The notes below the pieces were generated by a model. The model was given only the letters and a program-made list of their open reading frames with translations. It was not told the origin of the DNA and made no database searches. From positions 20,931 to 84,930 of the forward strand of contig CAZBMZ010000027.1 in assembly GCA_964492845.1 (NCBI GenBank): 64,000 bases of DNA, in the 5' to 3' direction. The position numbers and the translations under genes were made by a program. Numbering within the stretch: the stretch's first letter is position 1; each line of letters begins with the position of its first letter. Below, one piece after another: positions 36,047-46,481 of the stretch. This DNA is from JADJPF01 sp964492845 (GTDB lineage: Bacteria > Acidobacteriota > Blastocatellia > Chloracidobacteriales > JADJPF01).

Positions 36047-38716
36047 TTATTTTCTCCATTCATCTATTAGAGAAGCAATAAGGCCAGACCAGCCAGTTTG
36101 GTGGGCAGCACCTAGACCAGAGCCGGTGTCACCGTGAAAATATTCATAGAAATGTAAATTATCTTGCCAATGTGGGTCAGTTTGGAATTTAGAAATGTTG
36201 CCGTAGATTTGACGTTTACCATCTTTATTTTTGGTAAACATTCTAATCATTCGGTTAGCAATTTCTTCTGCCATTTTATCTAAAGAAAAGTCTGTTCCAT
36301 CGGGGCCTTTAACGGTAAAGTCTGTTCCATAGGCTTTACCTAGTTTGCGTAAGGATTCAATTAAAAGAAATGAGGTAGGAAACCAAATTGGCCCGCGCCA
36401 GTTAGAGTTACCACCTTTGATCTTACAATCTGCTTCTGCTGGTTCATAACGGACTTCACTAGTACCAAAAACAAATGGGTGTTGTTCATGAACTTTAGAA
36501 AGGCTACGAATACCCCAATCAGATAAAAACTCATCTGGGTCAAGGATGCGTTGTAAGAGTCCACGAAGTTGTTCTTCATTAACGATTGCTAAAACATGTA
36601 CATCTTTTCCCTCACGAGTAACGGTATAACAGCAACGTTGAACTACATCTTGGCGGTTTTCCAAAAACCAATCTAAATTAGTGTTAAATTCCTTAAAAGG
36701 TTTAATCCAATCAACTTCTAAACGTTCAATTGCATAAATAGGGATTACTCCTACTAGTGAGCGAACTCTAAATTTATGAAATGAACCATCGGGATAACGT
36801 AGGACATCATAGAAAAAGCCGTCTTTTTCATCCCATAATGAGTAGTTACGACCGCCCATTTTCTTCATTGCTGCACCTACATAAATGTAGTGTTGGAAGA
36901 ATTTGGTAGCTAGGCTTTCATAGACGTTATTTTCTTTGGCTAGTTCTAAAGCAATACGCATTAGGTTTAGACAATACATACCCATCCAGCCAGTAGCATC
37001 GGACTGTTCTAGGACTACACCATCAGGCATTTTTTGGCTTCGGTCAAGAACTGTAATATTATCTAGGCCAAGAAATCCACCTTCAAAAACGTTATTTCCT
37101 TCAGAGTCAACTTTATTAATCCACCAAGCAAAGTTTATTAAAAGTTTATGGAAGCATTTTTCTAGGAAAGCACGGTCGGCTTGACCAGTTCTTACACGCT
37201 CCATGTTATAGACACGCCAGCATGCCCAAGCTAAAACAGGAGGGTTTAAGTCAGAAAATTCCCATTCATAAGCAGGAATTTGACCATTAGGATGTTGGAA
37301 TTGTTCAAAAAGCATTAGCCAAAGTTGGTCTTTAGCAAATTCTGCATCAACTAAAGCTAGGGCAATGCAATGGAAAGCTAAGTCCCAGGCTGCAAACCAA
37401 GGATATTCCCATTTATCAGGCATTGAAAGGATTCTCATTGAATTTAAGTGCATCCAATGGTGATTGCGGATTTTCCAACGGGAATCAGGAGGACGATGTT
37501 TAGGATTGTCTCCTTCTAGCCATTGATGAATATCAAATAAATAGATTTGTTTAGTCCAAAGCATTCCAGCTAATGCTTGTCGTTGGACTAATTTTTCATC
37601 TTCAGAAGCAGTTTTTGGATGTACAGTAGAGTAAAATTCGTCTGCTTCTTTTTTACGTGAACTAACTAATTCATCAAAATTAGCTAATGGATCATCTAAT
37701 TTTTCTGGGCTTAGCCGTAAACGAAGGACTACAGAGGACTTAGCTGGTACATTAAGTTTATAATGAAAACAGCTTTTTGTTCCTGTGTCATGGGGATTGA
37801 TGGCTTGTTTATTATCTTCAACAACATATTGGTGGAAGGCATCCTTAAAGTGTTCTCTTTTTGTATTTGAATATGGGCCATAAACACGCTTCATGTTGGT
37901 TTCGTTATCAGTAAAAAGTAGATCTGCGCCCGTTTCGCCATATAAATAGCGAGGGCCTAAACGATAAACAAAAGGAAGGTTTTTTAGCATTTCTGCTGAA
38001 GAGTCATCAGCCACAATTGTAGAAAAATTTTCGCCTGAATGACCAACATGAATTGTTGGTTCAGGGCCATAATGTTCACCCCATGCCCAGGTATTACGAA
38101 ACCAAAGATGTGGCAAAATGTGTAGGGGAGCATCCTCATCAGCACGATTAAAGGCTTCAATACGAATATAAATATCTTCTGGGCCTGCTTTAGCATACTC
38201 AACATATACATCAAAGTATTTATTTTGATCAAAAATACCTGTATCTAAAAGCTCATATTCATCGCCTCTTCCTTGACGGCGGCGGTTTTCCTCGATTAAA
38301 TCCCAGTAGGGATAAGCAGTTTGAGGATATTTATAAAGATATTTCATATAAGAATGTGTTGGAGTACTATCTAAATAAAAGTAGTATTCTTTAACATCCT
38401 CTCCATGATTACCTTCGCTAGGTATAAGACCAAAAGCACGCTCTTTTAGTATAGAGTCTTGTTCATTCCAAAGCGCAAGAGCAAAGACTAATAATTGATA
38501 ACGATCACAAATACCTGCTAGCCCATCTTCACCCCAACGATAAGCTTTGCTGCGAGCTTTATCATGTGGTAGATATTCCCATGCATTTCCATCAGGGCTA
38601 TAGTCTTCTCTAACTGTACCCCAAGCACGTTCGCTAACATATGGCCCCCAGCGTCGCCAGGATGAATGGCCTTCAGATTTTTCTTTTAATCTTTTGTGTT
38701 CAGCAGTAGTTGACAT
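36047..38716 (-). CDS. GH63-like (MGH1-type) glucosidase
   Basis: A protein of about 889 residues from the chosen start. An upstream in-frame start at 38773 would add 19 residues. I prefer 38716 because it has a purine-rich site (AGAGG, 9 bases) and gives MSTTAEHKRL, close to what homologues start with. The C-terminal (alpha/alpha)6 barrel is recognisable: WAAWDLAFHCIALAL in pieces, QHPNGQIPAYEW, DATGWMGMYC and GGNSNWRGPIWFP. This resembles processing alpha-glucosidase/mannosylglycerate-hydrolase-like GH63 enzymes. It has no signal peptide and is probably cytoplasmic, acting on trehalose- or glycerate-type glucosides or glycogen fragments. Confidence 0.85.
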   Translation of the reverse strand: MSTTAEHKRLKEKSEGHSSWRRWGPYVSERAWGTVREDYSPDGNAWEYLPHDKARSKAYRWGEDGLAGICDRYQLLVFALALWNEQDSILKERAFGLIPSEGNHGEDVKEYYFYLDSTPTHSYMKYLYKYPQTAYPYWDLIEENRRRQGRGDEYELLDTGIFDQNKYFDVYVEYAKAGPEDIYIRIEAFNRADEDAPLHILPHLWFRNTWAWGEHYGPEPTIHVGHSGENFSTIVADDSSAEMLKNLPFVYRLGPRYLYGETGADLLFTDNETNMKRVYGPYSNTKREHFKDAFHQYVVEDNKQAINPHDTGTKSCFHYKLNVPAKSSVVLRLRLSPEKLDDPLANFDELVSSRKKEADEFYSTVHPKTASEDEKLVQRQALAGMLWTKQIYLFDIHQWLEGDNPKHRPPDSRWKIRNHHWMHLNSMRILSMPDKWEYPWFAAWDLAFHCIALALVDAEFAKDQLWLMLFEQFQHPNGQIPAYEWEFSDLNPPVLAWACWRVYNMERVRTGQADRAFLEKCFHKLLINFAWWINKVDSEGNNVFEGGFLGLDNITVLDRSQKMPDGVVLEQSDATGWMGMYCLNLMRIALELAKENNVYESLATKFFQHYIYVGAAMKKMGGRNYSLWDEKDGFFYDVLRYPDGSFHKFRVRSLVGVIPIYAIERLEVDWIKPFKEFNTNLDWFLENRQDVVQRCCYTVTREGKDVHVLAIVNEEQLRGLLQRILDPDEFLSDWGIRSLSKVHEQHPFVFGTSEVRYEPAEADCKIKGGNSNWRGPIWFPTSFLLIESLRKLGKAYGTDFTVKGPDGTDFSLDKMAEEIANRMIRMFTKNKDGKRQIYGNISKFQTDPHWQDNLHFYEYFHGDTGSGLGAAHQTGWSGLIASLIDEWRK

Positions 38717-38913
38717 AGTGATTTGGCCTCTTATTTTGGAAGTTCCCAGTTGGGTAGGCACATTTCTGCGCACAATGCGCTAATATAAGGTAGGCTAGAG
38801 TTTATCGCAAGTATATAAGGCTATTTGCGGAGATTAATTTTTAACTTCTAGTAAGGATTGATCTTATTAGGAAGTAAAAAAGTAATTAGGAAAAATTTTA
38901 AGCTTAAAAATCT

Positions 38914-39852
38914 TTAATTATAAGCTAAAGTTGCAAGTCCTGCTGCTGCTGCAATTTGGTTAAATTGGTAATTATTGTCAGAAATATTTATTGCAAATTC
39001 TGATGGTTGTAAGATCTTAAGATTTACTTGATTTAGGGCATCAGCAAAGGTTCTGCTAGTTAATTCTACTTTTTCATTATCGCCAATAATTAAAAGGTTA
39101 AGATTATTATTTTGTGGCAGCATGATTTTTTCTTGATAATAAGTAGCTAGACGAAAAAGTTCACTTTCTAAATCTTCTCTAGCACATTCTCTAGAGCGAA
39201 TCATAACAGGGCTATCTCCTCTTAAAACAAAAGCTGTAAATCCCCAATTATTATGACTAACTAATAACTTATCTCCAGCTAAGTTGCTTTTCATTAACCA
39301 GGTTACTTCTCCAATATGTCTAGGCATAATTAAACCTGACTGCCAGCCTAGTTGAGAAAATACTCTTTCATATTCAGCCATTACTGTTTCTGCAACTACA
39401 GTTACTAAATAGGTCATTGAACTGTTAGGAATTTGCTGATGAACTAGTCTTAATTGTGACATAGGCAAACCTACAATTCTTTCAACTTTCCAAGCTAGCA
39501 TTTTTTCTAATTCTTCTTGGTTTTGAGGTTTTGTATCTAATCTAACTACCATTGTACGGGCTACTTCTTCTGGTAAGGCAATAGACCAACGGCTTTGACG
39601 GGAAAGTTTAGCACGACTGCTAGCTTGACGAATTAAATCTACTAATGAATTAACTTCAGCAATATTTGACGCACTAAAATCAGGACGAAGTAAAGCTTTT
39701 GGAAGAAAAGCAGTCGCTATACGTTCAACATAAAAGCTTCCACGTTTCTTTTTTATATTAAGCAAAATAGCTTCATTATCAACAAATGCTAATGCTACTT
39801 TTGGCAGACGTGGAGCAGTCAAAAATTGCCAAAGAGAATTTAAGATTGACAT
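38914..39852 (-). CDS. PilM/GspL-like pilus assembly protein
   Basis: A 312-residue protein of the actin-like PilM type: VALAFVDNEAILL near the start, then WSIALPEEVARTMVV, and MLAWKVERIVGLP. It is a little shorter than PilM and lacks an obvious complete ATP site. In type IV pilus and type II systems PilM/GspL links the cytoplasmic ATPase to the inner membrane platform. It lies 66 bases after the pseudopilin gene, at the downstream end of the secretion operon. Confidence 0.78.
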   Translation of the reverse strand: MSILNSLWQFLTAPRLPKVALAFVDNEAILLNIKKKRGSFYVERIATAFLPKALLRPDFSASNIAEVNSLVDLIRQASSRAKLSRQSRWSIALPEEVARTMVVRLDTKPQNQEELEKMLAWKVERIVGLPMSQLRLVHQQIPNSSMTYLVTVVAETVMAEYERVFSQLGWQSGLIMPRHIGEVTWLMKSNLAGDKLLVSHNNWGFTAFVLRGDSPVMIRSRECAREDLESELFRLATYYQEKIMLPQNNNLNLLIIGDNEKVELTSRTFADALNQVNLKILQPSEFAINISDNNYQFNQIAAAAGLATLAYN

Positions 39853-39918
39853 AAATACCTTTCTAAATTTGTTTGCTATGTTTTGAAGGAGATTTTGATT
39901 TTTTCAAATTATGAGTTG

Positions 39919-40338
39919 CTAGAAATCACTATAATTAATACCATTGCTAGCAGTTCCTTCAGCAGCAGAATAAACATTTTTGATTCCCCTTTTTCCTGAA
40001 CGGCTAATAGGTTCTTCTTCCATTTCTACTTGCCAATCTTTTTGATTAGTAATCGGATCAATAGGCACTTCACGGATATACTTAAATTTAACTAAATCTT
40101 CAAGCGATTGGGGAGCTTCCTCTTTGTCTAAAGTATATTTATCAACAGAGTCTCTAAGCTTAAATAAGGTATCTTTTAAGGTTGTTTCTTTAGCATTACG
40201 CATAGTAGTTTGAAAAATAGGAACTACTAATGCAGCTAAAACCAATATGATACTAATTACTATTACTAGTTCTAGTAGGGTAAAGCCTGATTTAAGGTTA
40301 AGTTTTTGTCTAAGTTTATTGTTTATTAATTGCCACAT
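39919..40338 (-). CDS. Type II secretion major pseudopilin-like protein
   Basis: About 139 residues from the ATG at 40338 (MWQLINNKL); a TTG at 40350 would overlap the previous gene. A prepilin peptidase site is clear: KSGFTLLELVIVISIILVL, cleaved after the Gly with Phe and Glu+5 present. The C-terminal domain carries the GspG-like pattern PIDPITNQKDW. After cleavage it should assemble into the pseudopilus. It is preceded at 5 bases by a second pseudopilin gene. Confidence 0.88.
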   Translation of the reverse strand: MWQLINNKLRQKLNLKSGFTLLELVIVISIILVLAALVVPIFQTTMRNAKETTLKDTLFKLRDSVDKYTLDKEEAPQSLEDLVKFKYIREVPIDPITNQKDWQVEMEEEPISRSGKRGIKNVYSAAEGTASNGINYSDF

Positions 40339-40343
40339 AATTT

Positions 40344-40847
40344 TTACCAATCTTTATACTTAGTACCATTTAATCCAGTTTCATCGCTTTGTGAATAAAC
40401 ATCAAAAACATCTTCTCCATTAGTTGAAAATGAATCAGGATCATCAGTAGAAGATTTTAGTTTCCAATCAGTTCTGCCTGTCATTGGGTCAATAGGGATT
40501 TTACGGAGAAAGCGAAGCTTTTTATCATCAATTCGATTAGCAGGAGTAAAGCCTTTTGCTAATATTTCTAAAGTTTTAGGAAAACCAGAGACAGTACGAT
40601 CTTGAATTGGAACTAGTTGTCCTGGTGGAGAAGTTGCATCACTATAACGCTTATAGCTATCAATAGCTGTTCTTATTTCTCTAAGTGCGCGGCGTAGGTC
40701 AATTTCACGATTACGACGAACAGTGTTATAAGCTAATGGTAGAGTAGTTGCCACTAAGATTGACAAAATAGCTAGTGTAATAATTAGCTCTAGTAAGCTT
40801 AAACCAGAGCGATTTTTTAGTGATCTTGAGAAAATGCTGTTATTCAT
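40344..40847 (-). CDS. Second pseudopilin-like protein
   Basis: About 167 residues if the start is the ATG at 40847, which overlaps the secretin stop by 8 bases and has AGGAGG 12 bases upstream. Starts further up, to 40910, would add a Met-rich segment that merely reads through the secretin's acidic tail in another frame. The prepilin site is NRSGLSLLELIITLAILSIL and the C-terminal half has IPIDPMTGRTDW, as in its neighbour. It is probably a GspG- or GspH-like component. Confidence 0.85.
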   Translation of the reverse strand: MNNSIFSRSLKNRSGLSLLELIITLAILSILVATTLPLAYNTVRRNREIDLRRALREIRTAIDSYKRYSDATSPPGQLVPIQDRTVSGFPKTLEILAKGFTPANRIDDKKLRFLRKIPIDPMTGRTDWKLKSSTDDPDSFSTNGEDVFDVYSQSDETGLNGTKYKDW

Positions 40848-43455
40848 CTTCTTCATCATCCTCCTCATCATCAATGGTTCCATCATTACCACCTGTGTTT
40901 GGTTGGACATCAGCTTTTACTTCAACATTGCTGTTAACTAAACTAACTAGTAATGATTGTCCGTTGGCTCCTATTAATTGAGCTTCACTTAGGTTAAGGT
41001 CTGCTGATCCGGCTCCTACAGCTTGAAAATAAACTAGTGCTAATTGTCCAAATGCTGGTACAGGGCTGGCTCCAGATGGTCTACGTGCATTGACTATTAC
41101 TGTATCTCCACCATCTGAGTAATTAAATTCTGCTATAGCTCCAGATAAACTCATTAGACCGCCATCCCTAACAGCAGTTACTTTTATTACAGCAGGGTTA
41201 AAACGTAGTGCAAGGTTAGCTTCTAGCATAGGAACATTGCTAGAGCTTAGTACAACAGCAATTAAGCCTGTTTGACCTGTTTTAACTTCTGGATTAAGCA
41301 CACGTGCCATAACGGTTACAGGGGATGTAGAGGTTGCTTCTTGATTTTTTTCTGGTTCAACATTTGAACTATCTGAATTATTTGTTTTATCTATGTTGTT
41401 TATTGGTGCTGATGAACCAGTATCTACTGGTGCTGGAGGAGGGTTTTGTATTGGTGCAGTAGTATTTTGTAAAGGCAGATTATTATTACTAACTGGGCGT
41501 GTAACATTTTGAGGTTGAACAGGTTGGACAGGTCTTTGAGTTACGCCTTGAATAGGTGGATTGCTTTGAGGGGGAGCAGATTTTTGAGGGTTATTTTGAG
41601 GAGTATTTTGAGGGTTTTGTTTTGCTTTTGCTTCATCGTCTTGTTGGTCTAATAAATCTGCGGTTGCTACCATTTGTTCTAAAGTAAGAGTATTTACACT
41701 TAACATAGCTAAATCAGATTCATTAACGTTTGGCGCACGTAAAACATGTGGCGTTACAGTAACAACAATATTAGTAGACATAGAGCTATTATTTGGTGTA
41801 GCAAAAAATCTTCCAACAATAGGTATAAAACTTAGTACTGGTAGTCCAGAAGCCCCTTCACTTCTGTCTAAACGCATTACACTAGTTACAATGCTGGTTT
41901 CACCTTCTTTAATACGAGTAGTTCCTTTTACTTTTCTTTGGGTAAAAGTTGGGTTAGATCTTGGGTCTGAAGCAGGAACTACGCTACTAGATTCTATTTC
42001 AAACATCATTTGTACATAGTCATAAAGTACAGTTGGTTTTGAAATATTTATATTAAGACCAACATTTTCATAAGTGATTTGTTCAACTCCACCAATTGAG
42101 CCTGGAAAATTAAATTGATTTTGATTTTGACCTTGACCCTGACCTTGACCAGTTGCTACTACTGTACCTGTTGGAATGGTTGCACTACGAATAGGTACAC
42201 GAGAACCAATGTTTACAGAAGCAGCTTCACCTTCAAAAGCACGAATTTGTGTAGAAGCTACTAATTTACCTATAGATTTAGTTTGGAGTAAACTAATTGT
42301 GCTACCAGGAACAGAAAGAGCAATACCTAATGTTGAGTCAAAAATACCCCCAGGAGAAATACGACGTAAACTATTTTGACCAACACCACCTAAGTTATTT
42401 AATCCAACATTTCTATCTGCTGTTGAAGTAAGTAATTGATTACCTATTTGTACTAAAGCATTATCAGTTACTTCATATAAATTTACATCCATAACAACTT
42501 CAGATTGAGCTTTATCTAATCTTTCAAGCATAGTTTCAATCAAAGCTAGATTTTCTTTTGTTTCCCGAACAACTAAAGCATTTAGCTTGTCAATAGGAAT
42601 AATTTGTATTGGTTTTCCTGTGCCAGGGACGGTAAGAGCTTGTTGTAAGGGTTGGGCAATATCTTTTGCTACAGCATTCTTTATATAAAAAGTGCGGATT
42701 AAAAGATCCTCGTATTTTTGCCTATTAAGTGCTACATCTTGAAAAATTACAATAGTTCGGCGGGTTATTGGAGCAAAAGCATAACGTTGGGTAGCTAAGA
42801 AAACTTCTAATGCTTTTGGTGCTGTTACACCTTCTAACTCAAAATTTACTTTTTTGCTTTCTATTAGCCTAACAATTTGATCATCATAAACTACATTAAG
42901 TTTAGATTGTTTGGCTATAGTATTAATAACTACTGATGCAGGAGCCTCTCGGAAGCTAAAATTTTGGGGACGAAAATTGCTAATGGATAAAGCGATATTT
43001 TTTGCATTGCTAGTATCATTACTTAGGCTAGTTTTTTTCAAATCATCATTACCAAAAGAATCTGCCCCATCATTACTAATACCTAGTTTTTCTAGCATAT
43101 TTTTCATTCGAGATAGAGCCATTTCATTACTGTTGTCATAGCTATAGGCTTGACGAAAAGCTTGGTAAGCACCTTCATAGTCACCTTGTTCAGCAAGGGT
43201 TTTTCCACGTTCCATAAAAGTAAGAGATGCTCTTGAGAGTGAGCGCAGGAGATGGAGTTTATATTCTGGATTACCAGGATCTTCACTTAATGCTAGAGCA
43301 TATTGTTCGGCAGCTAAGTCCCATTGTTCAGCAGCTTCAAACTTACGACCCTTCTTAAAGTATTTGTTACCGCCACCAGCTAATGCTAATGGAGTTATTA
43401 TGGCTATTACTAATATTATTGCTATGAGGCGTTGGATAATCCAATATTTTTTCAT
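40840..43455 (-). CDS. Secretin (GspD/PilQ family) with N-terminal TPR and C-terminal cohesin-like domain
   Basis: An 871-residue outer-membrane pore subunit. A signal-like segment opens the chain, then TPR repeats (about 27-115), an STN/N0 domain (about 165-250), an N1 domain (about 255-330) and the secretin core (about 335-610) with LPVLSFIPIVGRFFA and VVTVTPHVLRAP. A Pro/Asn-rich linker (about 615-730) follows, then a cohesin-like beta domain (about 735-850: ALRFNPAVIKVTAV, LALVYFQAVGAG) and an acidic tail. The appended cohesin domain is not in textbook GspD and is, to my knowledge, seen in Acidobacteriota. It is in an operon with GspE, GspF and pseudopilins. Confidence 0.88.
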   Translation of the reverse strand: MKKYWIIQRLIAIILVIAIITPLALAGGGNKYFKKGRKFEAAEQWDLAAEQYALALSEDPGNPEYKLHLLRSLSRASLTFMERGKTLAEQGDYEGAYQAFRQAYSYDNSNEMALSRMKNMLEKLGISNDGADSFGNDDLKKTSLSNDTSNAKNIALSISNFRPQNFSFREAPASVVINTIAKQSKLNVVYDDQIVRLIESKKVNFELEGVTAPKALEVFLATQRYAFAPITRRTIVIFQDVALNRQKYEDLLIRTFYIKNAVAKDIAQPLQQALTVPGTGKPIQIIPIDKLNALVVRETKENLALIETMLERLDKAQSEVVMDVNLYEVTDNALVQIGNQLLTSTADRNVGLNNLGGVGQNSLRRISPGGIFDSTLGIALSVPGSTISLLQTKSIGKLVASTQIRAFEGEAASVNIGSRVPIRSATIPTGTVVATGQGQGQGQNQNQFNFPGSIGGVEQITYENVGLNINISKPTVLYDYVQMMFEIESSSVVPASDPRSNPTFTQRKVKGTTRIKEGETSIVTSVMRLDRSEGASGLPVLSFIPIVGRFFATPNNSSMSTNIVVTVTPHVLRAPNVNESDLAMLSVNTLTLEQMVATADLLDQQDDEAKAKQNPQNTPQNNPQKSAPPQSNPPIQGVTQRPVQPVQPQNVTRPVSNNNLPLQNTTAPIQNPPPAPVDTGSSAPINNIDKTNNSDSSNVEPEKNQEATSTSPVTVMARVLNPEVKTGQTGLIAVVLSSSNVPMLEANLALRFNPAVIKVTAVRDGGLMSLSGAIAEFNYSDGGDTVIVNARRPSGASPVPAFGQLALVYFQAVGAGSADLNLSEAQLIGANGQSLLVSLVNSNVEVKADVQPNTGGNDGTIDDEEDDEEDE

Positions 43456-43581
43456 GCTTATAAATCTCCGTATTAATTACTACTGTGGCTATATATTTGA
43501 AAATAAATAAACTAGGCATTTGACTTTTAAGGTTAACTTTTTCACGTTTTAGTAAAAGTTAAGTTCCAAAAAGTAAGATTT

Positions 43582-45225
43582 TTATTCCACAAAAGTTACC
43601 CGATTAATTTCTTTAAGTGTTGTAGTACCACGAAAAGCTTTTTTTAGCGCAGATTCGCGTAAACTAGTTAAACCTTCTTCTCTAGCAGCACGTCTTACTT
43701 CTGAACCAGGGCGACGAGCTAAGATTAATTCCCTAATATGATCACTAACATCTAATAATTCATGAATACAAGTTCGACCACGATAACCAGTAAAATGGCA
43801 TTCTTCACACCCAACAAATTCATAAAAAGGGTGATCAATGTATTTCTCTGGATTTAATGCAGCTTCTCTTAGTTCTTGTTCAGTAACCTTATAGGGACGT
43901 TTACATTTAGTACATAAAATTCTTACTAAGCGTTGAGCTAAAACACAATTAAGAGAACTAATAAAGTTGTAAGGTTCAACACCCATATTAAGAAAACGTC
44001 CAATTACATCAATAACATTATTGGCGTGTACAGTGGTAAAAACTAAGTGTCCAGTTAAGGCTGATTGAATAGCAATTTGAGCAGTTTCAGAGTCTCGAAT
44101 TTCTCCAACCATTATTTTATCTGGGTCATGACGCAGTATTGAGCGCAGTCCACGGGCAAAGGTTAAACCTTTTTTCTCATTAACTGGAATTTGGGTAATA
44201 CCCCGTAGTTGATACTCTACTGGGTCTTCAATAGTGATAATTTTATCTTCTTCATTGCGAATTTCATTTAGTGCAGCATAAAGAGTAGTAGTTTTACCAG
44301 AACCAGTTGGGCCAGTTACTAACACCATTCCATAAGGTTCTGTAATAAGACGACGAAAACGGCGTAAGTCTTCAGGTTCAAAACCAACTACATTCAGGTT
44401 TAATTCCTTAAATGACTCATTAATTTGTTCTTTATCTAAAATACGAATAACAGCATCTTCACCATGAATTGCAGGAATAATTGAGACACGAAAATCAATC
44501 AAACGACCACGAAGCTTAACACGAAAACGGCCATCTTGAGGAACGCGACGTTCAGCTATGTCTAGTTCTGACATTACTTTAATTCTTGAGATTATGGTTT
44601 GATGATGTTGTATATCAATTGGATCTACAGCTTTATATAAAGCTCCATCTATACGATATTTGACATTAACCGCTGTATCTCCGGTTTCAATATGAATATC
44701 TGATACTCTACGCTCTAAAGCATTAAGTACAATGGTATTAACAAGTTTAATAATTGGTGAAGTTTCTTCTGTAAGTTTATCAATATCTAATTCAGTTTCG
44801 CCCTGATCAGTTTCTTTAACTAAAGTCATTCCTAGGGATTGAGTAGCATCTTGCAGAACTCTTTGGGCGGTCTCACCTCTTTTTAAGGCATATTCAATAG
44901 CAGAACGTGTAGCTATAACACATCTAATTTTGGTTTTAAGGCGTGAAGAAAGCTCATCAATTAAATCTAAATTTGTTGGGTCAGAAACAGCAATTACTAA
45001 AGCATCTAGTTCCCGTTTAGTTGGGAGGAAAGCATTACGTAACATTAGCTCTATTGGCATGCTGTTGATTAAGTCATGGTCTAGTGTATAATTTCCTAAG
45101 TCAATATAAGGAAGCCGATAACGACGTGCTAGTTCACGAGCATCTCTTTGCTCTAAATTTATTCGTTCATCTGGGCGAATTGGCGCAGTTTCTTTGCTAC
45201 TAGGTTGTTCTGCTACTGTTGACAT
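43582..45225 (-). CDS. GspE/PilB-type secretion ATPase
   Basis: A 547-residue hexameric motor ATPase. An N-terminal MshEN/GspE_N domain (about 1-125) is followed by the ATPase with Walker A GPTGSGKTTT, Asp box, Walker B VGEIRDSETA and His box HLVFTTVHAN. A zinc-binding four-Cys unit (CTKC about 447, CEEC about 480) is present, as in GspE. It powers pseudopilus or pilus extension from the cytoplasm. An AAGGAG site precedes the ATG. The gene lies 35 bases after gspF. Confidence 0.93.
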   Translation of the reverse strand: MSTVAEQPSSKETAPIRPDERINLEQRDARELARRYRLPYIDLGNYTLDHDLINSMPIELMLRNAFLPTKRELDALVIAVSDPTNLDLIDELSSRLKTKIRCVIATRSAIEYALKRGETAQRVLQDATQSLGMTLVKETDQGETELDIDKLTEETSPIIKLVNTIVLNALERRVSDIHIETGDTAVNVKYRIDGALYKAVDPIDIQHHQTIISRIKVMSELDIAERRVPQDGRFRVKLRGRLIDFRVSIIPAIHGEDAVIRILDKEQINESFKELNLNVVGFEPEDLRRFRRLITEPYGMVLVTGPTGSGKTTTLYAALNEIRNEEDKIITIEDPVEYQLRGITQIPVNEKKGLTFARGLRSILRHDPDKIMVGEIRDSETAQIAIQSALTGHLVFTTVHANNVIDVIGRFLNMGVEPYNFISSLNCVLAQRLVRILCTKCKRPYKVTEQELREAALNPEKYIDHPFYEFVGCEECHFTGYRGRTCIHELLDVSDHIRELILARRPGSEVRRAAREEGLTSLRESALKKAFRGTTTLKEINRVTFVE

Positions 45226-45260
45226 AAATCTCCTTAGCTAAATGGCTACTAGTAATTCTT

Positions 45261-46481
45261 CTAGTGAGGCTTACTACTATTATTCATTAATTCTAATATA
45301 GGTAAGTACATTGCTAGTAGTATTGTCATTACTACAGATCCCATAACTACTAAAATTATAGGTTCAATTAATGCTGTTAGGCTTGTTATTTTGACATCTA
45401 ATTCAGCATCAAAAAAGTTAGCTACTTCATCAAGCATTTCCCTAAGAGAGCCAGAACGCTCACCTACACCGATCATGTCTAGTGCCAAGGGAGGAAACCA
45501 ACCTGCTAGTTGAAGACTTTCAGTAAAGTTTTCCCCAGTACGTAGCCTTGCTGCCACCATAAGCATAGTTTTTCTTAATGCTCGGTTAGTAACAGATTCG
45601 CTAGCAATTTCAAAGGATTCTAGTAGAGTTATTCCGCCTGCTAGGAGGGTAGCCAAACTACGACAAAGTTGCGCTGTAGTATGTTGACGTACTAATTCAC
45701 CAAGTATAGGTAGTTTTAGCATCCATTCATCAACCTTATAGCGTCCGTTTTCAGTACGTCGCCAAATTAAAGTTGCTATGATTGAAATTATCAAAAGAGG
45801 TGCAATCCAAGTTATATTTCCGCTGATATTGTTAGCTACACCTACTACTACTTGTGTTAACCAGGGTAATTTATTATTGCCACCTTCATAAAGGGTCGCA
45901 AATTTAGGGATTACATAAGTAGTCATTAAAACAATTAAACCAATAGATGCTGTAATTAGGATAATGGGATAGACTAAGGTCTTTTTTAATTTTCTACGTA
46001 ACTCAGTAATAGTTTTAGTGTAGGCAACATAACGTAGTAGAACATTATCCAGATCGCCAGATCTTTCACCTGCAAGTATTGAAGCTGTATAGAGACGAGG
46101 GAATATATTGTTATGCATGGCAAAAGCTTCTGAAAGTGCTGTACCGCCTCGAACACGACGTTCCACGTCTTCTAAAACTTCTCTAAAATATCCGGCTTTT
46201 TGGCGATTAAGTAAAATATTTAGGGCTTGAAGTATTGGCAGACCTGCCCTAAGCATTGCAGAAAGCTGTTGGTTAAAGATTAAAAATTCATCAATGCTAA
46301 CGCTTTGAGTTAAGGTAATACTGCCAGAGAAAATACCCCCGCCACCTTGTTTAGATATCGAAAATATTTGATATCCTTCTCGTTGTAGGCGCGAGCGTAA
46401 ATCATTAATGGCTTCTGCCTCATAATTACGTGTTACTACTTCTCCGCTAGGAGTTCCAAGACGACAAACAAATTCTGGCAT
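45261..46481 (-). CDS. GspF/PilC-type inner-membrane platform protein
   Basis: A 406-residue protein with two copies of the GspF cytoplasmic helical domain: FNQQLSAMLRAGLPILQAL, and later RSLATLLAGGITLLESF. There are three membrane segments. It is the inner-membrane anchor that binds GspE. It is the first gene of the operon; its promoter lies in the 46482-46864 region, shared divergently with the exonuclease-family gene. Confidence 0.93.
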   Translation of the reverse strand: MPEFVCRLGTPSGEVVTRNYEAEAINDLRSRLQREGYQIFSISKQGGGGIFSGSITLTQSVSIDEFLIFNQQLSAMLRAGLPILQALNILLNRQKAGYFREVLEDVERRVRGGTALSEAFAMHNNIFPRLYTASILAGERSGDLDNVLLRYVAYTKTITELRRKLKKTLVYPIILITASIGLIVLMTTYVIPKFATLYEGGNNKLPWLTQVVVGVANNISGNITWIAPLLIISIIATLIWRRTENGRYKVDEWMLKLPILGELVRQHTTAQLCRSLATLLAGGITLLESFEIASESVTNRALRKTMLMVAARLRTGENFTESLQLAGWFPPLALDMIGVGERSGSLREMLDEVANFFDAELDVKITSLTALIEPIILVVMGSVVMTILLAMYLPILELMNNSSKPH

